From the NCBI RefSeq assembly GCF_018642165.1, contig NZ_JAHHZM010000005.1, positions 186,001 through 250,000 on the forward strand: DNA of 64,000 nt. Reading direction: 5' to 3'. This DNA comes from Echinicola shivajiensis (GTDB lineage Bacteria; Bacteroidota; Bacteroidia; Cytophagales; Cyclobacteriaceae). Each line of letters starts with the position of its first letter. The stretch's first letter is position 1. The notes beneath the pieces were generated by a model. The model was not told where the DNA came from. It did no database searches and saw only the letters and a program-made list of their open reading frames with translations. Shown piece by piece: positions 45,273 through 54,083 of this stretch. The position numbers were made by a program, and so were the translations under genes.

Positions 45273-45677
45273 ATGACAAAAAGAAACAAAATTATCTATT
45301 GGGTGGCCACGGTATGGCTATCATTAGGGATGCTTTCAACCGGAATCGTCCAGTTAATAAACATGAAGGAAGAAGTAGCTACTATGAATATATTGGGGTA
45401 CCCTACCTATTTGTTGACTATTCTAGGAATATGGAAAATTTTAGGTGTTTTAGCTATACTAACTCCTAAATTTCCACTTTTAAAGGAATGGGCTTATGCA
45501 GGTTTTTTCTTTGTAATGACGGGCGCAATAGTTTCTCATTTAGCCGTTGGGGATGAAATGGTGACTTTTTTTGGTCCCACTTTACTTGTAGTCCTGACAA
45601 TTGTCTCTTGGTATTATAGACCAGCCAATAGAAAATCACATAAAAACAACGATGAAGGATTTTTTGCTGCGAATTGA
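45273..45677 (+). CDS. DoxX-like membrane protein
   Basis: A 134-residue protein with four helices (residues ~8-28, 45-65, 71-92, 97-115). The DoxX-like family landmarks are WLSLGMLSTGIVQL, LGYPTYLLTILGIWKILGVLAIL and EWAYAGFFFVMTGAIVSHLAVGD. It is third in the ArsR/SRPBCC operon, six bases after the SRPBCC gene. Such proteins often accompany SRPBCC and VOC genes; their biochemical role is unproved. Confidence 0.85.
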   Translation: MTKRNKIIYWVATVWLSLGMLSTGIVQLINMKEEVATMNILGYPTYLLTILGIWKILGVLAILTPKFPLLKEWAYAGFFFVMTGAIVSHLAVGDEMVTFFGPTLLVVLTIVSWYYRPANRKSHKNNDEGFFAAN

Positions 45678-45701
45678 TGATAAGTTAATCTAGAATTTAC
45701 T

Positions 45702-45959
45702 GGCTTATCAAGGTGTTTTTCTAAAGTTTATGGACAAGAGAAGGCGCTTTTGGAAGCGGAAAAACTGAAATTATATGGGTACAACCAGTATCATGAATTA
45801 ATGGGATATTTATATGCCCAATCAAACACTTTTAAGGCAATTGAGCATTATGAAAACGCCGTTAAGCTCACTAAATTCAAAACAGGAAAGAGGACTTTGA
45901 CAAAGGAAGTCAAACGTTTAATTGGTAAAATGCAAAATGATGCCGAGAAAAATGAGTAG
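45702..45959 (+). pseudogene. C-terminal remnant of a DUF6596-type ECF sigma factor
   Basis: An open stretch reads SRCFSKVYGQEKALLEAEKL, then YNQYHELMGYLYAQSNTFKA, then IEHYENAVKL and a KEVKRLIGKMQ end. This corresponds to the last ~80 residues of ECF sigma factors with a DUF6596/TPR-like C-terminus (NRt.AlaK..G...Al.eaekL....n.yy..LlgyLy......Ai..Ye.A..L). The sigma domains are absent upstream, where the DoxX-like gene ends instead. Such sigma factors normally neighbour SRPBCC and DoxX-like genes, so this fits a deletion inside the operon. A TTG at 45750 could start a 69-residue peptide, but I doubt it is used. Confidence 0.55.
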
Positions 45960-46047
45960 TTTAAATGGGCTAAAAAAAGCAGTAATTACTTTATTGGAAA
46001 ACTGATTTTTTGAGCTTCAATGAATATAATCTTTGTGAGTAGAGCCT

Positions 46048-46392
46048 ATGGCAAATTTTGGAACTTTAGAAAGAATAGCTTTGGCATTTCCTGAGGTTAC
46101 TTTAGAGCCTCATTTTGAGAAAATATCATTTCGAATAAAGAAGAAGATATTCGCTACTTATGATGAAAGGAATCATAGAGTTACGGTAAAATTATCGAAA
46201 GTTGATCAGGATGATTTTTCTTCACTAAGTTCAAGTATTTGTCAAGTAGACAGTAAATGGGGAAAACAAGGTTGGACATTAGTTGAACTGTGTGAAATTA
46301 GTGAAGAATTGCTGTCAGAAGTATTAAGAAAAGCATACCGAGAAGTAGCACCAAAAAAGCTTTCGGAATCAGTGCAAAAGAATGGAAAATGA
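46048..46392 (+). CDS. MmcQ/YjbR family protein
   Basis: A 114-residue protein: ERIALAFPEVTLEPHFEKISFRI, KKKIFATYDERNHRVTVKLS, GKQGWTLVELCEISEELLSEVLRKAYREVAPKKL. This is the complete YjbR/MmcQ domain (PF04237), a CyaY-like fold suggested to bind DNA. It is a lone gene with a convergent VOC gene downstream. Confidence 0.85.
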   Translation: MANFGTLERIALAFPEVTLEPHFEKISFRIKKKIFATYDERNHRVTVKLSKVDQDDFSSLSSSICQVDSKWGKQGWTLVELCEISEELLSEVLRKAYREVAPKKLSESVQKNGK

Positions 46393-46518
46393 ATGGGAAT
46401 TGACGGTATTATGTGAACAAGACCTGGACAATATTTGGCCTAATCTTGTTCACGGTAGTTTGAGCAGTTTAGACACATAAGCCGAAATCTAACCCTTCGA
46501 TTTATATGTGTAGCTTCT

Positions 46519-46893
46519 TTAATTGATATCCCTTTCCTGTAAATTAAATACGGTTCCGGCGGGATCTTGAATCCAATGCATATTGTTTGGGAGTTCTTCA
46601 AGTTCGTCACATGTTTCCACACCATTTGCTTGCAAATAGTCGGTAGCTTCTTCTATGCCAGGAACCGTAAGTTGTAGCCAGGTTTCTGAGTGGGTATAGT
46701 TGTCGACGCAATCCAGCCAAATGGTATTATTGCCAAATTTTACCTCATGAGTTTTTGATACTGTTGGGTTGCTAATCGGTTTTTCTTCCACTTCCAGCTT
46801 CAGAATATCCCTGTAAAAAGTAACCGTCTTTTCATATTTGCTTTTTGGGATTTTTATTGCAATGTTAATTCCAGCTTCAAATTTCGCATCCAT
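46519..46893 (-). CDS. VOC-family (glyoxalase-like) protein
   Basis: A 124-residue protein with two beta-alpha-beta-beta-beta modules: INIAIKIPKSKYEKTVTFYRDILKLEVEEKP and TWLQLTVPGIEEATDYLQANGVETCDE, ending MHWIQDPAGTVFNLQE. This is one vicinal-oxygen-chelate domain, which would act as a dimer. Metal ligands cannot be assigned with confidence. Convergent with the YjbR gene. Confidence 0.85.
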   Translation of the reverse strand: MDAKFEAGINIAIKIPKSKYEKTVTFYRDILKLEVEEKPISNPTVSKTHEVKFGNNTIWLDCVDNYTHSETWLQLTVPGIEEATDYLQANGVETCDELEELPNNMHWIQDPAGTVFNLQERDIN

Positions 46894-46955
46894 GATTGTC
46901 GTTTATTTTGAGTAATTATTGCTTTAGGTTGATTGCCTGTGTTTTAAAAATCAGT

Positions 46956-47684
46956 TTACAATTTCAGGGTTGAAAACGGGGCATCGGTAAACTTACCGCT
47001 AGCATCACCAGGGTTGGGCTTCGAAGCATTGGTGTTAATGCCACTAAGTTCAAAATGCCCTGATACCAGTCCTTCGATAATACCGTCTTCGTCTTTGGTG
47101 ATGGACAGTTTTGTAATTGTCAGCGTGCCGCTTTTTGTATGAATGTCATTGTCCATACCTGCACCTGAATTAAGACCTCCCTTTGGCTCTGTTCCTCCAA
47201 TCAATCCCGTTCCGACCCCTTTACATCCACCGGGATTGTCCAAGCAATCCATGTCTTCCGCAAATAATGCGATATGCACCAGGTTAAAGGTTTTTGGGGC
47301 CTCATCCAATGTTATATCCTGATCCGTGTAAAGAGTGAAGTCAGCAGTTGTTGACTGTGTATCTGGACCATCCAAGCTCATACTAATGGCGACACTGTAC
47401 ATTCCATCCTTATCTAGTGAAAGTTGATGTAGTGAAAAATAAACCTGCTCGGAAGGCCATTCATTGCGCTGACCACGAAAAGTAAGTTCGTAGCTTCCAT
47501 AAGCTTCCTCTTCATAATCCCCATAATCCCCATAATCCTCTTCATCATAATCCTCCTCGATATAGTCTTCATCAATATATGCCTCTTCTGAATTTTCTTT
47601 TTGGTTTGAGGAGCAGGCGCTTATTCCGATGACCATTAGAAAAGCCCAGGCAATTGTTGAAATTATAGATTTTACATTATTCAT
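46956..47684 (-). CDS. Acidic-linker lipoprotein, unknown function
   Basis: A 242-residue lipoprotein (lipobox GISAC). Residues ~33-62 form an acidic-aromatic tandem linker made of D-Y and E-E-D-Y units (three to four GDY/EDY repeats). Then comes a beta-rich domain: SYELTFRGQRNEWPSEQVYFSLHQLS and a C-terminal GHFELSGINTNASKP. A CLDNPGGCKG pair probably forms a disulfide. The family is not known. The repetitive linker DNA could vary in length by slippage. Confidence 0.65.
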   Translation of the reverse strand: MNNVKSIISTIAWAFLMVIGISACSSNQKENSEEAYIDEDYIEEDYDEEDYGDYGDYEEEAYGSYELTFRGQRNEWPSEQVYFSLHQLSLDKDGMYSVAISMSLDGPDTQSTTADFTLYTDQDITLDEAPKTFNLVHIALFAEDMDCLDNPGGCKGVGTGLIGGTEPKGGLNSGAGMDNDIHTKSGTLTITKLSITKDEDGIIEGLVSGHFELSGINTNASKPNPGDASGKFTDAPFSTLKL

Positions 47685-48531
47685 TTTTATAGTTTTGTTT
47701 AGTTTACATCGAGAAAATTATTCGTCCCACATTCTGAGGATAATACATATCAGTTTGGTAGATAATAAATACATTTCTGATTCCATTTGTCGGTGAGTGA
47801 TTTTCTGCCCCAATTTTACACTTCCTTGTCATTTAGAAATCTGCCCATTCATAATGAATCATTAACTACAAATACCAGTATTTCATTAGACCTGCTAAAT
47901 CTTATATTATTAAACTTTCCATACTAAAAGTCTTCAAGCTTATTTTCCTTTCTGGAGTCAGGCAGAAAAATAAGTAGTCTGTTAAATTTGGGCTAAGCCA
48001 TTACCTAATGATCATTTCCTTTCACCGTATATGGAATTAAGAAGGATTTTAATCCAAAATGAATTTTCAATCACTAGACGAAAAATCGATTAGAAAAATT
48101 ACATGTTTTGCAAAATTAAATTTATTTATAATAAAACTATCATTAAATAAGGCTTATTTTAGTTATAAAATATCATAAAAAATAAATAAAATTCCTGTAA
48201 GATGAATTCGATTTTACTTATTTGAGTAAGTTGCTTAGGAGTAAAATGAATGTTTTCCCAAGTGATATGGTAGCTAAAAGGAAGGGGTAGCGAGAACATA
48301 CAGCGAAAGTCCAATTTTTGTTTGATGGTTGCTCTTTATGTTCTTTTATTCAGTGTTAAGGTATTTTTTTATAGCCATCATGAATCATGTCACAATTTAG
48401 CTTTCGGGCTGCTGAAGCGGCCAAGAGTTTCCGGCACAAACACAGGTATTCCTGCTTTGCCCTCAATTATCCCGTTGCCACTTGGTCTTGATTGCCCTCA
48501 AGTTGTATTATGTACCATAATTAATTTCTAA
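47685..48531. other. Long non-coding region upstream of recombinase relic
   Basis: About 850 bases, strongly AT-rich in the middle (48090-48200). The open frame at 48322-48531 has no supporting features. The more GC-rich patch at 48400-48500 may be decayed coding DNA of the adjacent recombinase-bearing element. Confidence 0.35.
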
Positions 48532-48768
48532 GCATTAAATCGAAATATTATGGATATCAAGAACAGAAATATTGATACTGCTGATTTGGGAATTAAAAGA
48601 AAGATAATTGGTTCGATCTTCTCCGAAAATATCGTCTTTGACGGTAAGCAACATCGAATCGCTCCGGTGAACGAATTCTTTCGAGCTATCTATCAGATTA
48701 ACAGTATGATAGCCTATAAAAAAAATAAGTCCAAAGTCGAAAAAATCAACTTTGGACCGAGTTGTTGA
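48532..48768 (+). pseudogene. Serine recombinase C-terminal remnant
   Basis: An open stretch of ~78 codons reads NIDTADLGIKRKIIGSIFSE, then NIVFDGKQHRIAPVNEFFRA, then IYQINS and a Lys-rich end. This is the C-terminal segment of Bacteroidota large serine recombinases (..D.a....K..IiGSIFPEKl.Fdg...RT..vNe....I..iN..l..kK). All catalytic and DNA-binding parts are missing and a stop lies just upstream (48529-48531). The frame ends inside the 3' end of tRNA-Gln. I read it as the surviving end of an element that integrated at that tRNA. Confidence 0.6.
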
Positions 48769-48837
48769 CCCACTAGGGCTCGAACCTAGACTCTTCTGAA
48801 CCAAAATCAGACGTGTTGCCAGTTACACCATGGGTCA
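48765..48837 (-). tRNA. tRNA-Gln (anticodon TTG)
   Basis: A 73-base cloverleaf on the minus strand. The acceptor arms are TGACCCA (48837-48831) and TGGGTCA (48772-48766) plus discriminator A. The D arm contains GGTGTAACTGGCAACAC, and the anticodon loop is TTTTGGT with TTG. The T-arm is CTAGGTTCGAGCCCTAG. CCA is not encoded. A consensus promoter lies 43-73 bases upstream. Confidence 0.95.
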
Positions 48838-48879
48838 GTAATTTGTTTGTTTAAGACCTCGTTTGCCTTAATTGTGGTA

Positions 48880-48910
48880 CAAATGTAGGGGCTTTTTTCT
48901 TTAATGCAAA
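48880..48910 (-). promoter_or_regulatory. tRNA-Gln promoter
   Basis: On the minus strand: TTTG (48910-48907), 19 bases, TACATTTG (48887-48880). It is an exact match to the Bacteroidota consensus TTTG-N19-TAnnTTTG, and would start transcription about 36 bases before the mature tRNA 5' end. Confidence 0.8.
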
Positions 48911-48940
48911 CCCCCTTTAAAACTTTTTTAAAGACTTTTT

Positions 48941-48986
48941 TGTAAGTCCCTTGATTTCAGTAGAAAAACTTTACAAGGGACTTACA
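48941..48986 (-). terminator. Inverted repeat downstream of purL
   Basis: A perfect 13-bp inverted repeat (48941-48953 TGTAAGTCCCTTG and 48974-48986) with a 20-base spacer, 13 bases after the purL stop and just upstream of the tRNA promoter. The flanks are A-rich on the minus strand rather than T-rich, so a terminator role is likely by position but not canonical. Confidence 0.5.
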
Positions 48987-48998
48987 GGGTCTTTTAGC

Positions 48999-51900
48999 TT
49001 ATTGATGTGAGGCAACCCAGTTTTTGGCATTGACAAATGCCTCAACCCATGGGCTGATTTCTTCAGCTTTTCTGTTGGCAGGATAATTTGGCCAGTTCCA
49101 AGGGAACAGGGCACGCTCAATATGTGGCATGATGGCTAAATGCCTTCCGTCTTGAGAAGCCAAGCCTGCTACTGCATAGTCAGAACCATTTGGATTTCCT
49201 GGATAGGCTTCATAGCTATAAGTCATACCAATATTATAAGCTTCTTTTTCCTTAGGTAATGAGAACTTACCTTCTCCATGGGCTACCCATACACCTAATC
49301 TTTGTCCTGCAAGGGAACCGAACATTACGGTATTGTTTTCAGGTATGTCTACATTCACAAAAGAAGACTCGAATTTATGGCTTTCATTGTGGAGCATTTT
49401 AGGTTTTACATCATGCTGGCGATTGATCAATCCCAATTCTACCATCAGCTGGCAACCATTACAAACTCCTAAGCTTAGGGTGTCAGGACGTGCATAGAAA
49501 TTGTCCAATGCAGTCTTGGCCTTTTCATTATAAAGGAATGCTCCAGCCCAGCCTTTTGCTGAACCAAGAACATCAGAGTTAGAGAATCCACCCACAAAAA
49601 CGATCATATTGACATCTTCAAGGTTTTCTCTGCCTGAGATCAAATCTGTCATATGAACATCTTTGACATCAAACCCTGCTAGCCATAAAGAGTAAGCCAT
49701 TTCACGGTCTCCATTTACCCCTTTTTCACGGATAATGGCAGCCTTAATGCCTGAGTATCCTTTTCTGTATGGATTAAGCTTAAAGGCGTCAAATGAGCCT
49801 TCCCAATCTTTAGCAAAAGAGAAGGAAAGTGCTTGGTTTTTATAATTGTCAAAGCGGTCTTTGGCTAATTTGACCCCACTTTGTTTTTGATCTAATAGGA
49901 ATGAAGATTTGAACCAGGTGTCTCTGTGTTCAGCAACATCCAAGATTAGGTCAATACCTTCTAGCTCTACTTTGCCATCAAGGGTAACAGTGGCAATATT
50001 TTTAAAGCTGATTCCTGCCGCTTCCAATTGCTGTGATACCTTAGCATGGTCTTTCACCTGAAGGACAACACCAGGATTTTCACTGAATAGTGCTTTTATC
50101 AAGTCTTTTTCTTCCAATTGCTCTGGCTGAACTTTCAATCCGCATTTTGTAGTAGGGAAGGCCATTTCCAATAGCACGGTAATCAAACCACCTGAAGAAA
50201 TATCATGTCCTGCAAGGATATCACCTTTTTCGATCAATTGCTGAATAGCTGCAAAGGCTTTGGCAAAATAGGCACTGTCTTTTACAGTAGGAGGAGTATT
50301 GCCCACTTTATTAACTACCTGAGCAAAGCTACTACCGCCTAGTTGAGCGCTGTCTTTGGAGAAGTCAATGTAGATCAATTTACTGCCCTCTACAGGCTTT
50401 AAATCTGGGGTAACCGTTTTACGGATATCAGAACATTCTCCAACACTGGAGATGATTACAGTACCTGGAGAATATACCGTCTTTCCATCAGGATATTTCT
50501 GGGTCATGGAAAGTGAATCTTTACCAGTTGGGATGTTAATGCCCAAGTCGATGGCAAAATCACTTACTGCTTCTACTGCTCTATAAAGACGATCGTTCTC
50601 TCCTTCATTTTTGGCAGGCCACATCCAGTTGGCACTTAAGGAAACACCGCTCAATCCATCTTCAATTGGCGCCCAGATCAAATTGGTCAATGCCTCAGCA
50701 ATAGCTAATTTTGAACCGGCTTCAGGATTGGCCAAAGCCGCTACAGGAGCATGCCCAATAGAAGTGGCGATACCTTTGGTTCCTGTATAGTCCATGGCCA
50801 TTACAGCCACGTTGTTCAATGGAACCTGGATTTCTCCAGTGGTTTGCTGTGTAGCTACTCGTCCGGTTACAGATCTGTCTACTTTATTCGTCAACCAGTC
50901 TTTACAAGCGACAGCTTCCAATTGAAGTACTTCTTTAATGTATTTTCCAAGCTCAGCATTTTGATATACAGGCTCAGAGAAATTGCTGACACTTTTCTTA
51001 TCGGTAAGAATAGTTTTTGGAGAACTTCCAAACATATGGGAAAGGTTCCAGTCAACTGGCTTCTCACCGGTTTTCATATTTTCAAACTTGAAGTGCATGT
51101 CTCCAGTAGTCTCGCCAACTACATAGAATGGGGCACGTTCACGTTCTGAGATTTTCTGTAAGGTATCTACATCCTTTTCCCCAATCACCAATCCCATTCT
51201 TTCCTGGGATTCATTTCCAATAATTTCCTTGGCAGATAGGGTAGGATCACCGACTGGTAATTTGTCTATATTAATGGTTCCTCCAGTTTCTTCTACCAAT
51301 TCAGATAGACAGTTAAGGTGACCACCTGCTCCATGATCATGTATGGAAATAATAGGATTATGGTCATTTTCTGCCATGGCACGGATGACATTGGCTACTC
51401 TTTTTTGCATTTCTGGGTTAGAACGCTGGATCGCATTCAATTCGATGGAATTACTGAACTCTCCGGTGTTTACTGAAGAAACTGCGCTACCACCCATTCC
51501 GATACGGTAGTTGTCCCCCCCCATGATGACTACTTTGTCACCTTTTACTGGGGTGTTTTTAAGGCTGTAATTCTCTCTGGTAAATCCAATACCACCTGCC
51601 AACATGATCACTTTGTCAAAGCCATATTGCTTGTCGGCTTCTTCATGTTCAAAGGTCAGTACACTACCAGAGATCAATGGTTGGCCAAACTTATTACCGA
51701 AATCACTGGCTCCATTTGAAGCTTTTATCAGGATATCCATTGGTGTTTGGTACAACCAATTTCTCTCTTTTAGGTCTTTTTCCCAGCTTCTTCCAGCTTC
51801 ACTCCTTGAATAAGAGGTCATATACACGGCCGTTCCTGCCAATGGAATGGAGGCCGTTCCACCTGCCAGCCTATCCCTGATTTCTCCACCAGAACCAGTG

Positions 51901-52685
51901 GCTGCGCCATTGAAAGGCTCTACAGTGGTAGGGAAATTATGGGTTTCAGCTTTTAGTGAAAGTACAGTGTCAATGGTTTCGGGCTGGAAGAAATCCGCCT
52001 TGTCCTGAGACTTTGGAGCGAACTGCTGCGCTTTAGGCCCTTTGACAAAAGCCACATTGTCCTTATAAGCCGAAACGATTTTATTAGGATGCTTAACGGA
52101 GGTTTTTTTGATCAATTGGAAAAGCGTATTTTCTTTTTCTTTTCCATCAATAATAAAAGTACCGTTGAAGATTTTATGTCTACAGTGTTCTGAGTTTACT
52201 TGGCTGAAACCAAATACCTCACTGTCTGTTAAAGGTCGGTTTAAGCTTTTGCTTACTCCTTCTAAGTATTCGATTTCCTCCTCACTAAGGGCAAGACCTT
52301 CCTTTTCATTATAAGATTTAATATCAGTAATGGATATTACTTTCTGAGGTTGAAGGTCGATGGTGAAGATGTGCTGATCAAGGCCATCATAACTGGCTTG
52401 TAGCATTGGGTCAATGCTGCTGTTCTCACCTTGAAGTGTGAATTCTTCAATTCTGATAATGCCCTGAATACCCATATTGGTAGCAATTTCTACTGCATTG
52501 GTAGACCAAGGGGTAATCATTTCTTTTCGAGGGCCCGCATATTTGCCTTCCACCTTTTCCTGACTTAGCTGTTGAGCTTCTCCAAATAGCCAGGAGAGCT
52601 TTTCAAGGTCAGTAGGAGCAACAGGTTGGTTGGCTTCTAAAGCGTAAATGGTATTCTTTTGAGGGGATTGGAAAAAGAGAATCAT
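48999..52685 (-). CDS. purL: Phosphoribosylformylglycinamidine synthase, single-chain PurL
   Basis: A protein of 1228 residues from the ATG at 52685. Longer frames start at 52730, upstream of the predicted transcription start. It catalyses the ATP- and glutamine-dependent conversion of FGAR to FGAM in purine synthesis. The order is an N-terminal PurS-like part, the linker, two AIRS-like synthetase halves (SEHCRHKIFNG, KAETHNFPTTVEPFNGAATGSGGEIRDR, HDHGAGGHLNCLSELVEE, PTGKDSLSMTQKY, AGHDISSGGLI) and a C-terminal class I glutaminase (FVGGFSNSDVLGSAKGWA, the nucleophile Cys in LGVCNGCQLM, and IMPHIERALFPWNW). It is the large type, with all parts in one chain. Monocistronic here. Confidence 0.97.
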   Translation of the reverse strand: MILFFQSPQKNTIYALEANQPVAPTDLEKLSWLFGEAQQLSQEKVEGKYAGPRKEMITPWSTNAVEIATNMGIQGIIRIEEFTLQGENSSIDPMLQASYDGLDQHIFTIDLQPQKVISITDIKSYNEKEGLALSEEEIEYLEGVSKSLNRPLTDSEVFGFSQVNSEHCRHKIFNGTFIIDGKEKENTLFQLIKKTSVKHPNKIVSAYKDNVAFVKGPKAQQFAPKSQDKADFFQPETIDTVLSLKAETHNFPTTVEPFNGAATGSGGEIRDRLAGGTASIPLAGTAVYMTSYSRSEAGRSWEKDLKERNWLYQTPMDILIKASNGASDFGNKFGQPLISGSVLTFEHEEADKQYGFDKVIMLAGGIGFTRENYSLKNTPVKGDKVVIMGGDNYRIGMGGSAVSSVNTGEFSNSIELNAIQRSNPEMQKRVANVIRAMAENDHNPIISIHDHGAGGHLNCLSELVEETGGTINIDKLPVGDPTLSAKEIIGNESQERMGLVIGEKDVDTLQKISERERAPFYVVGETTGDMHFKFENMKTGEKPVDWNLSHMFGSSPKTILTDKKSVSNFSEPVYQNAELGKYIKEVLQLEAVACKDWLTNKVDRSVTGRVATQQTTGEIQVPLNNVAVMAMDYTGTKGIATSIGHAPVAALANPEAGSKLAIAEALTNLIWAPIEDGLSGVSLSANWMWPAKNEGENDRLYRAVEAVSDFAIDLGINIPTGKDSLSMTQKYPDGKTVYSPGTVIISSVGECSDIRKTVTPDLKPVEGSKLIYIDFSKDSAQLGGSSFAQVVNKVGNTPPTVKDSAYFAKAFAAIQQLIEKGDILAGHDISSGGLITVLLEMAFPTTKCGLKVQPEQLEEKDLIKALFSENPGVVLQVKDHAKVSQQLEAAGISFKNIATVTLDGKVELEGIDLILDVAEHRDTWFKSSFLLDQKQSGVKLAKDRFDNYKNQALSFSFAKDWEGSFDAFKLNPYRKGYSGIKAAIIREKGVNGDREMAYSLWLAGFDVKDVHMTDLISGRENLEDVNMIVFVGGFSNSDVLGSAKGWAGAFLYNEKAKTALDNFYARPDTLSLGVCNGCQLMVELGLINRQHDVKPKMLHNESHKFESSFVNVDIPENNTVMFGSLAGQRLGVWVAHGEGKFSLPKEKEAYNIGMTYSYEAYPGNPNGSDYAVAGLASQDGRHLAIMPHIERALFPWNWPNYPANRKAEEISPWVEAFVNAKNWVASHQ

Positions 52686-52719
52686 GTCCGTGTTTATTGG
52701 ATGACCATAAATTAAGGAG

Positions 52720-52750
52720 CAAAGGTACACAAATGCTCGAAAAGAATAAA
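52720..52750 (-). promoter_or_regulatory. purL promoter
   Basis: On the minus strand: TTTA (52750-52747; one change from TTTG), 19 bases, TACCTTTG (52727-52720). The transcription start would be near 52713, giving a leader of under 30 bases. This leaves no room for a purine riboswitch and supports the ATG at 52685. Confidence 0.6.
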
Positions 52751-53400
52751 TTAAATTTTATTTGGGAACAGTTTTTTTATTACCAAGGAAATAATTAGCT
52801 GTTTGGAATTTAGCTGCTCGTATAAAACACAATTATAAATTGATTTAATGGGGCTCTTTTTGAATGTATTAATAATAACAATTTGGCAGTTTCTTAAAAA
52901 AACACTCGTTAAAGTGTGAGGCTTTAGGTCGGTAAATAATAGGATCTGATTATCCGTTATGATGCCAGTAACCATAAATCCTTTGCTCAAGTGGTCGGAA
53001 GACTGAAGTAATTGATACTTTCATCAAAAGGATCGTTTCGATTCCTTTTTAACATTTACTGGTGCAATTGCGGATATACATATAATAGGATTAATTTTTG
53101 GGGTTTTAGTTATGTTGAAATAACTCAATTTATAATTAAGCGAATGGATAATATCAAAAAAATAACATCGAATAATTATAGTTTGGAGCTTGGGTTTTTT
53201 AATTTTGCCATGTCATTTGGTAGAAAGTGATGTATTGATCTGAGATTATTAGTGAATTTCAGAATTCCTTGCTCGATTTTGAACAGGTTTTGTTCGGTAA
53301 TAATACACTTTGAGATCTAGTTTTTTTCTTATGTAGTTGAAAGTCAGTGTTTAATGAGTGAAGTAAGGTTTTTGTTAAGAAAGTTCTTGCCTTCAAAATT
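52751..53400. other. Divergent non-coding region purL / TetR with dispersed repeat
   Basis: About 650 bases with no supported gene. It contains dispersed repeat copy 3 (53058-53080). A frame at 53012-53230 merely translates that repeat (YWCNCGYTY) and is not called. Confidence 0.35.
53058..53080 (+). repeat. Dispersed 23-base repeat, copy 3
   Basis: ACTGGTGCAAT-TG-CGGATATACA, followed by TATAATA. It differs from copy 1 by two bases and from copy 2 by one or two at the same middle positions. Confidence 0.6.
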
Positions 53401-53444
53401 AAAACTCTGGAAACTTTGATCTTTCTTAAAGTTTCCAGAGTTTT
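53401..53444. terminator. 17-bp perfect hairpin upstream of the TetR gene
   Basis: Arms AAAACTCTGGAAACTTT (53401-53417) and its exact complement (53428-53444), loop GATCTTTCTT. A- and T-tracts at the ends suit bidirectional termination. It sits only 30 bases before the TTG start of the TetR gene, so it may be a leader attenuator or the end of a lost upstream gene. Confidence 0.6.
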
Positions 53445-53474
53445 GCATGGAATTAATAAAAAAGCCAGTTTGAC

Positions 53475-54080
53475 TTGGAGACTAGAGATAAAATAATTGA
53501 TGTAGCGAATGAACAGTTTATCCATTTAGGGGTAAGGTATGTGACCATGGATGATATTGCCCGAGCAGCAGGCGTATCAAAGAAGACTATATATCAAGAG
53601 TTTGATGATAAAGGACGCTTGGTTTATGAGTCTTTTAAGAGAAGTATGGATAGGGATAAGGCTTTTTTCGAGGACCTTCATAAAGAGGCAAGTTGTCCAA
53701 TCGAGCATTTTGTCCTTGTATCCAAATATATCAGAACAAGGTTTTCCAAAATTAATCCATTGGTTTTTGGTGAAGTACAGCGGTATTATCCAGAGTCCTG
53801 GAGGCTGTTTCAGGATTTTAAGAATAACTGTGCTGTTAGAACCATCACGGAAGTGATTAACAATGGTAAAGAAAGAGGGTATTTCAGGAGTGAAATCAAT
53901 GCAGATATACTAGCAATGATTAGGATGGATCAGATTTCCGGCATTTTTGATCCTAGCAGATTTTCTCCTTCGGAATATAATATTTTAGATGTACAAATGG
54001 CGGTAATGGACCATTTTATCCATGGTATACTTACCGATAAAGGACGGGAATTATTCTATAAAATAAATAATCAGGATTAA
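53475..54080 (+). CDS. TetR/AcrR-family regulator of the efflux operon
   Basis: A 201-residue protein starting TTG. The N-terminal DNA-binding domain reads TRDKIIDVANEQFIHLGVRYVTMDDIARAAGVSKKTIYQEFDDKGRLV, a clear TetR helix-turn-helix. The ligand domain (residues ~55-200) is helical. It is three bases before the TolC gene and heads a four-gene operon, so it most likely represses that efflux operon. The weak TTG start and the hairpin just upstream may keep its expression low. Confidence 0.9.
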   Translation: METRDKIIDVANEQFIHLGVRYVTMDDIARAAGVSKKTIYQEFDDKGRLVYESFKRSMDRDKAFFEDLHKEASCPIEHFVLVSKYIRTRFSKINPLVFGEVQRYYPESWRLFQDFKNNCAVRTITEVINNGKERGYFRSEINADILAMIRMDQISGIFDPSRFSPSEYNILDVQMAVMDHFIHGILTDKGRELFYKINNQD

Positions 54081-54083
54081 CTC

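Noticed and set aside
48322-48531. 69-codon frame upstream of the recombinase relic
   Set aside because: No family features; may be part of decayed element DNA.
52686-52730. Purine riboswitch ahead of purL
   Set aside because: The inferred leader is under 30 bases, too short for an aptamer, and no conserved purine-aptamer core is visible upstream.
53012-53230. 72-codon plus-strand frame with YWCNCGYTY
   Set aside because: Same reason: it contains repeat copy 3 and no recognisable domain.
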